From Amaranthus tricolor (lineage: Eukaryota > Streptophyta > Magnoliopsida > Caryophyllales > Amaranthaceae): a DNA stretch of 64,000 bases. The notes below the pieces were generated by a model. That model did no database searches and was not told the origin of the DNA. It saw only the letters and a program-made list of their open reading frames with translations. Position numbers and translations under genes: made by a program. Below, in pieces: positions 58,668 through 64,000 of the stretch. The DNA lies in the NCBI RefSeq assembly GCF_026212465.1, contig NC_080058.1, forward strand, positions 8,361,485 through 8,425,484, written 5' to 3'. How positions within the stretch are numbered: position 1 is the first letter of the stretch; every line of letters starts with the position of its first letter.

Positions 58668-60060
58668 ATGTTTGAAGAGCTAACTTTGATATACAATGAA
58701 ATTAGTACAACTATTGAAAGAAAAGATGGAGGTGTATTTTTAATATATGCACAGGGTGGGATAAGAAAGACATTTATATGGAATGTTTTATGTAAAAGTC
58801 TAAGATCAAATGGTGAAATTTGCCAACCTATTGTTCAGTGGCATTGCACCTATGTACTTCCTAAGGGGAGAACGACACATTCATGATTTGTTACCTTTAA
58901 GGTTACCGAAGATTCAATGTGCAGAGGCATAGAATTTAACAATTCATTGTAGACCTCCTTAGTTTAGCATTTAGGATGAAGCTCCAATGACTCACAAGTA
59001 TCTCTTTTAAGCTCTAGAAAAGAGTTTACACGATGACATTTGTTTTCTAGAAGGAAAACCATCAGAATTACGCTTTGGTGGCAATGTTGTTGTCTACGGT
59101 GGTGATTTTAAGTAAGTTTTGCTTATAAAACCAAAGGGTACAAGACAAGATATTGTCTTTGCTACACTCAACTTTTCAAAGAATTAGAATGATTGCAATG
59201 TGTTACCAGTTACGAAGAACATGAGGCTACGATCAAATTTAGCCAATGCTGATGAACTACAAGAATTTACAGATGGAATTCACAAAATTGGGGATGAAAA
59301 ACTTGAAGGACCTAACGCTGAACACGCTATCATCGATATACCTCAAGATCTATTAATAAAGGAAACATATGATCTAACAATTGTAAGTGTTGATTGCACA
59401 TATTCTAGAATTCGTGAGGGTCCAACTAATAGCTCATACTTTCACAAGAGGGCAATACTAGTACCAAACTACCAATAAACAAGATTATTGATAAGGTCAA
59501 TGAACATCTATTGTCCCTTTTTCGCGAGAAGAGTAGACGTGCTTGATTTCAAATTCAATCAATAAATTTGATGGTAACTATGGTAGCATCGACAATGCAT
59601 TTAAAATTGAATTTCTCAACTCAATATGTGCATCTGAAATTTCAAACTATAATTTTGTGTTGAAGTTGGTGCGCTAAAAAAATGCTTAAAAATATAGATT
59701 AGTCGGCAATGGCACACATTTTTTAGTTGATCCTTTTGGTGATTGATTATTGAATTATACAAGCAACTGTTAAATTCGGATCTAACAATGATATAAGGTC
59801 TTCATTCCAAGGATTATGAAATTCTAGTTCACTTAAGAGAAGAGAGTTTCCTATGTCTTTGTGCTTTGCGATGATGATTAATTAAAGGTAATGACAATTA
59901 CTATCCCATGTTGATTTTTTCTGACTAAGTTTGTTTTTAGTCAATGTCACTTTTTCTAGAATGAGTAATAGAAAAATTTTGAAAATTCACATATGTGATA
60001 AGAATGATAAAGTATGTCATCAGAGTTGACAATGTTGTGTACAAAGTGGTGTTTCAAAAA
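58668..60060 (+). pseudogene. Decayed Helitron RepHel / PIF1-like helicase
   Basis: Fragments in several frames follow the order of plant Helitron PIF1-type helicases. A Walker A region has degenerated to YAQGGIRKTFIW, where YGGTGKT-type is expected. LRSNGEI and LPKGRTTHS follow, then a Walker B-like DEAPMTH (58978), GGDFK (59101), LTKNMRL-type MRLRSNLAN (59220) and a downstream NVVYK-like end near 60030. Stops interrupt nearly every block, including in the 72- and 92-residue open pieces at 58668-58886 and 59200-59478. The Rep domain and the Helitron ends (TC start, CTRR hairpin) were not found. Confidence 0.7.
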
Positions 60061-60264
60061 GCTTTTTTTGATATTATAATTTTACTATTAACATATTTAA
60101 TATATTTATTTTTGGTTTATTTTAATTTTTCATATAATATATAACTTGAATTATTTGTCACATTCAATTGTCTAATAACAAATTAGTATAATATTATTAT
60201 ATCCACTATTACATTTTGATGGAAAAATTTGAACTCAATCACATTTATAAATGCTTACTGTGCA

Positions 60265-60771
60265 TTAGGGTGCACATGGTCCGGTTTGGTCTGGTCTGGG
60301 ACTACAATCACACTAAACTAAAAATTTCTGGTTCTAAAAATTTTTAGATCGGACCGGACTGGACTGTGCATTAGTATAATGGAGTATTATTATATCTACA
60401 GCTTTTTTTTAAAATTTTTTTCCAACTTAATATATGTAATTATTATGTAAATATTTCACAGCTACAATCACCAAATATAATAATTTGTAATTAGTTGATT
60501 GCATCAACATCATTCAAGTATATATTACTATATAAAAATAACTATACATCTCAAAACATCTAGGTAGCAACTTAAATTTTTAAAAAATTATGGTTTTCGA
60601 TCATAATACGGTTTACGGTTTGGTGTGGTCTAAAAATAAAAAATCGAGACCAAACCGTAAACCGTAATTTTTTTTGGAAAAAAACAGACCAAACAGTTTA
60701 GACTGTGGACCAGACCAAATACTAAAATTACGGATTGATTTACGGTTTAGATCAAACTTTGTTCAGCCTTA
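60265..60771. mobile_element. hAT-like non-autonomous element, degenerate
   Basis: The left end TTAGGGTGCACATGGTCCGG and the right end, reversed, TAAGGCTGAACA are partly inverted. The flanks are ACTGTGCA (60257-60264) and ACTGTGTT (60772-60779), an 8-bp duplication with two mismatches. The interior has inverted blocks of GGTTTGGTCTGGTC / ATCGGACCGGACTGG and a tight hairpin of GTTTACGGTTTGGT / ACCAAACCGTAAAC (60610-60665). The word ACTGTGCATTAG is repeated at 60363-60374, which may mark an internal end of a smaller copy. Confidence 0.55.
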
Positions 60772-60779
60772 ACTGTGTT

Positions 60780-62177
60780 GTTTTGGAAATCATATTTTTA
60801 CAGATATATACTAAAAATTTCGTGTATAACACGAGTTTCTATACTAGTCTAAGATAAATTATTAAACATTATTCTATCCTATACATTATTACTATCCTAC
60901 AATATACTAAAGAAGAGACCATTAGAACATACGCATGTCATAAATAAATATTTTCACTGCTCTTTTTCTTTAATTACACAAATGATTATTTGTAAATAAT
61001 GTAAGATCTTTTAAAGATTTCATTGATATAATTGATTTTAATGATTTTTAAAATTATACATTATACACACAACTTTCTAAATCATACAATAATTAAGATA
61101 TGCAATATACTTAATTATTACTGAATAATTAATAGATAACACATTAATTATTTACTTTAATAGTTATAATTATTGACTTATCATTCATATATTATCATAA
61201 AATATTATTGAAACAAATGAAAAATTATTGTTAAAATAATATTTTCATTGTTACTTGGACTACATTCAAAAATTATGCATTAAAATTATTTGGATTACAC
61301 TTTATGTATTTTAACTAAACAATTATTTTTGTTTAATTATGAAAATATATCATTTGGGCATAAGATGAAATACTTATATGTGGATACATACATTGATTAT
61401 TAGTCAAACTCATTCATTTGGACTAAGGGTGTAAAGTTATTGGGTGAAAACCGAAAAACAAAACATATTTTAAACTTTACAAATTCTTGTTTAGGACAGG
61501 ACGAGTTCAACAAGAGAGCCTAGTTATATATAACTAGTTTTAATATATTTTTGACTCGTTTTAAGTTATATGCGATTGGTTTTATAAGTAATGTAAGTTT
61601 ATACTATATATTTTATTTCATGATTTATGTGTATATTATTAAGGTGATCATTATTAAAGTATAAGTGATCGTTATTACTATATTATTTTTCCACTAATAG
61701 ATTATTATTCTCATTTAATTAAAGAAGTATGGAAGAGGTTAATAGTTTGCACTATGCGGTCAATTTTAAGCGTTATGTGATTGGTTTTAAGCTATTTATG
61801 ATTGTTTTCAAGGTGTATGTAATTAATTTATGATGTATGTGATCCGTTTTAAGCTATATATGACTCGTTTTATGATGTATGTGATCAATTTTTATCTGTT
61901 AGCCGTATGTATTCAATTTTAAGCTACATGTGACATATATTTAGCTACATATGAGCGCTTTCAAGCAATATGTTGTTATCGTGAGTTATCTCATATGCGG
62001 CGTGCTAATATTAATGTGGCTGCGTATGAGACGAGGTCAAACTTTGGTTTGATGTGTTTTTGTTTCTTGGTAAAAAATTAACATTGTTTTTGAGTTTGTA
62101 TTTGGTTTCAATAAGAAAACCAAAAAACCAAACTGAATTCAATTAAAATGAATTTTATAGTGCTTATGGATTAAGAA
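60780..62177. other. AT-rich intergenic DNA
   Basis: No gene is visible. Apart from the degenerate tandem repeat described separately, only AT-rich sequence and an unpaired hAT-like start (CTAAGGGTGTAAAG, 61424) were noticed. Confidence 0.45.
61540..61960. repeat. Degenerate short tandem repeat
   Basis: Around a dozen loose copies of a word like TATGTGAT(T/C)NGTTTTAAGCTA occur: GCGATTGGTTTTATAAG, GTGATTGGTTTTAAGCTA, GTGATCCGTTTTAAGCTATA, GACTCGTTTTATGATGTA. The spacing is about 22-32 bp. Only the pattern is visible; origin unknown. Confidence 0.5.
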
Positions 62178-62362
62178 TAGAGATGGCTCAAAACAAATCC
62201 ACAACATGATATAAATCTATCTTTGTAATAGAATCTAATTCGATTCAACTTTCAAAATGAATGAACAAATATAAATAAAAAACTACACGGACTAAAACCC
62301 GATAAAACCGATTTGAAACTGCTGATTTTAAATCAACTCGATAACCCGATTGAACATCTCTA
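62178..62362. mobile_element. Short hAT-like MITE
   Basis: TAGAGATG at the left and CATCTCTA at the right are perfect 8-bp inverted ends. The flanks ATTAAGAA and GTTAAAAA match at six of eight positions, consistent with a decayed 8-bp target duplication. The 185-bp interior is non-coding and contains AACCCGAT words. Confidence 0.55.
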
Positions 62363-62780
62363 GTTAAAAACATGTGTCAAAAGAAAAGAAAAATATTTAA
62401 GCTTTATATTATATAAATAAATAGTTCATGGAAACTTCTAATATTTTATTTTAAAGGTAATAATAGTTTAATTTGGATATTTTTAATTTGGAAATATTTG
62501 GTGTATTGGACATTTGATAATTTATTTGAGATTTAATTTTATTTAATTTGCTTTGATTTAGTAAAATTTTTGTTTAAATTTGAATTGAAAAATGAAAAGT
62601 TAAAATATAATTTATAGTTGCAAAATGAAATATAATGTGTCAATGAAACCATCTCTCACAGCAATTTATGTTTGTTTTTATGTTAAAAACAACCAAACCG
62701 AACCGAACCGAACGGGCCCTAATTTAAAGGAAAGACGAGATATTCCGATATTCCAAAAACCATTGGAAAATACATTCCTT
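62363..62780. other. Intergenic DNA upstream of TCTP
   Basis: AT-rich. An (ACCGA)n-like run AACCGAACCGAACCGAACGG precedes GGGCCC at 62714-62719, a possible TCP/site-II-type element in the distal TCTP promoter. The 64-residue frame here is not supported as a gene. Confidence 0.4.
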
Positions 62781-62944
62781 AATTCTGAAAACCCTAGAAG
62801 TCTTCATTTATATAAATAGCAAAGAGCAACCCCTTTTACGCCCTCCCTTCTTCACAGCATTTTTTCCTCTCTTTGGTTTGCGCTTCAGCGTAAGTATTCA
62901 GCAATTTCAATCCAACTTCCAAGAGAGAGAAAAAGTCTGTAACC
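62781..62944 (+). promoter_or_regulatory. TCTP core promoter and leader
   Basis: A telo-box-like AAAACCCTAGA (62788-62798) and a strong TATA box TATATAAATAG (62809-62819) lie 130-155 bp upstream of the start codon. They are followed by pyrimidine-rich CCCCTTTTACGCCCTCCCTTC, reminiscent of a translation-factor-type TOP leader. This arrangement suits a highly expressed, growth-linked gene. Confidence 0.7.
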
Positions 62945-63966
62945 ATGCTCGTTTACCAGGATCTTCTTAGCGGTAACCTTCCTCCTCTCACTCCTAAGAT
63001 CTCAATTTCTGTTAGTTTGTCTTTGTTTGATTATGTGATGAAGTTTGTGATTTCGATTGTTTATCGTTGAAGATAAGATCTTTGAGATTTGATTCGTTTT
63101 ACAGGTTGAGTTTTAGGGTAGGGTTTTGAAAATTTTATTTGTTAGTTAATATGATTATGCATCTGCTTGATTAATTTTGTTGAGCAGATCTGATAGGGGC
63201 TGATTGCTCTTTTCTGATTTTTTTTTTTATGGCTAAAGTCAGAATTTTTATGCTTGTTTAGTTCGATAATATTCGAATTAAAATTTTTGTATAGATGATA
63301 ACGGAGAACTAAGTGCTGCTAATTGTTTTGTGAGGTGTTTATTTAATACCGTAATTTCATATTGGGATGGTACTGGGTACCTCAATTTAATATTGGATCA
63401 CACTCCTCTTAGAATTTCAGGTTTGCTTTATTCTGTTCCCTTACCTGCTGTTCGTGTTACTCTACTCGCTGCAACAAAATAATTTGATCTATAAAATCTT
63501 AGCGTAGTTGTATTAATCTCGGTTTTTAGATTACGATGCTTACCAGCTTTGAGTTGTAATAGATGGTGTATGTGTTTTGCTTTGTTTTTGTGATTTGTTG
63601 ATTCATCTCCAATGCAATAATTGTGTTATTGACAAATCTAGGTGATGAGCTTCTTTCCGACTCATTTCGGTATGAAGAACTCTTTGACGGATGCCTTTGG
63701 GAAGTAGAAGGAAAAGTAAGACTTTTATGTACTTAGTGTTGTTGATGTTCATACATAAATAATTGTGTTATTTTGCTGTTTGTTTGGGTTGAAACTTGAT
63801 ATAAAGTTGATGTGGATTAATGTGATATCTTACGTTGTAGTGGGTTCAACAAGGGCCCGTTGATGTCGATATTGGAGCCAACCCATCTGCTGAAGGTGGT
63901 GAAGAGGAAGGAGTGGATGACCAGGCTGTCAAGGTCGTTGACATCGTCGACACTTTTAGGCTTCAG
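62945..63966 (+). CDS. TCTP: Translationally controlled tumour protein (TCTP), 5' part
   Basis: The first three coding exons are present: 62945-62972, 63642-63715, 63841-63966. They encode 76 residues; the gene continues beyond 64000. [18 protein letters not shown] opens the protein, [19 protein letters not shown] spans the exon 2/3 junction, and [14 protein letters not shown] ends the visible part. These are the conserved N-terminal strands and TCTP-1 signature region (IGANPSAEG) of this family of about 168 residues. Plant TCTP is an abundant cytosolic protein that promotes cell-cycle progress and growth, proposed to act upstream of TOR through Rab-type GTPases. The phases of all three visible splice junctions agree. 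The 669-bp first intron following a nine-codon exon is typical of highly expressed plant genes. Confidence 0.93.
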
Positions 63967-64000
63967 GTAACAGTTTGTTAGTTATGTGGTCATTAAGTCC

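Overview
This window is nuclear DNA of a flowering plant, most likely a eudicot. The evidence is AT-rich intergenic DNA, GT-AG split genes, plant-specific families (an RFI2-type RING ligase, a 3-ketoacyl-CoA synthase, a DRM1/ARP dormancy protein, a plant GDSL lipase), telo-box and TATA promoters, and Stowaway, hAT, Mutator, copia, gypsy, TRIM and Helitron remnants. I cannot name the species from sequence alone. The reading frames computed as single ORFs are mostly single exons, so I assembled the gene models by hand from splice sites, reading phase and family knowledge.

Seven protein-coding genes are supported. (1) DRM1/ARP dormancy/auxin-repressed protein, minus strand, 7396 to 3547, three exons; its 3.1 kb second intron holds a 1.7 kb fold-back element. 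(2) Organellar uL18 ribosomal protein, minus, 12404 to 12060, probably with a 3.5 kb intron in its leader and a telo-box promoter near 16060. (3) HIGD-type respiratory supercomplex factor, plus, 20094-21879. (4) GDSL lipase-like protein, plus, 23853-27306, five exons; the expected catalytic His is Asn. (5) 3-ketoacyl-CoA synthase, plus, 28674-31372, two exons. (6) RFI2-type RING-H2 E3 ligase, plus, 36589-57717, six exons, swollen to 21 kb by two antisense copia elements in introns 1 and 2. (7) TCTP, plus, from 62945, running off the right edge.

The remaining DNA is mostly mobile. Elements with recognisable target-site duplications (TSDs) include: a 432-bp Mutator-type MITE (2721-3152, 9-bp TSD), another at 27498-28095 (9-bp TSD), two copies of one GC-ended hAT family (18884-19549 and 33652-34727, each with a perfect 8-bp TSD), a hAT MITE (45614-51373) split by a complete copia (45914-51189, 5-bp TSD), and several Stowaway-like MITEs with TA targets. 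A gypsy 3' end with a 2.6 kb LTR (32930-36100) contains the second GC-ended hAT copy and an array of CCCGGGTGGG-type motifs. A decayed Helitron/PIF1 helicase lies at 58668-60060.

The genes look like an ordinary mixed neighbourhood rather than a pathway. The interest lies in repeat architecture inside genes, the His-to-Asn change in the GDSL protein, nested insertions, and one small element with an unusually long 14-bp flanking direct repeat. I did not find evidence for a novel multi-gene system.
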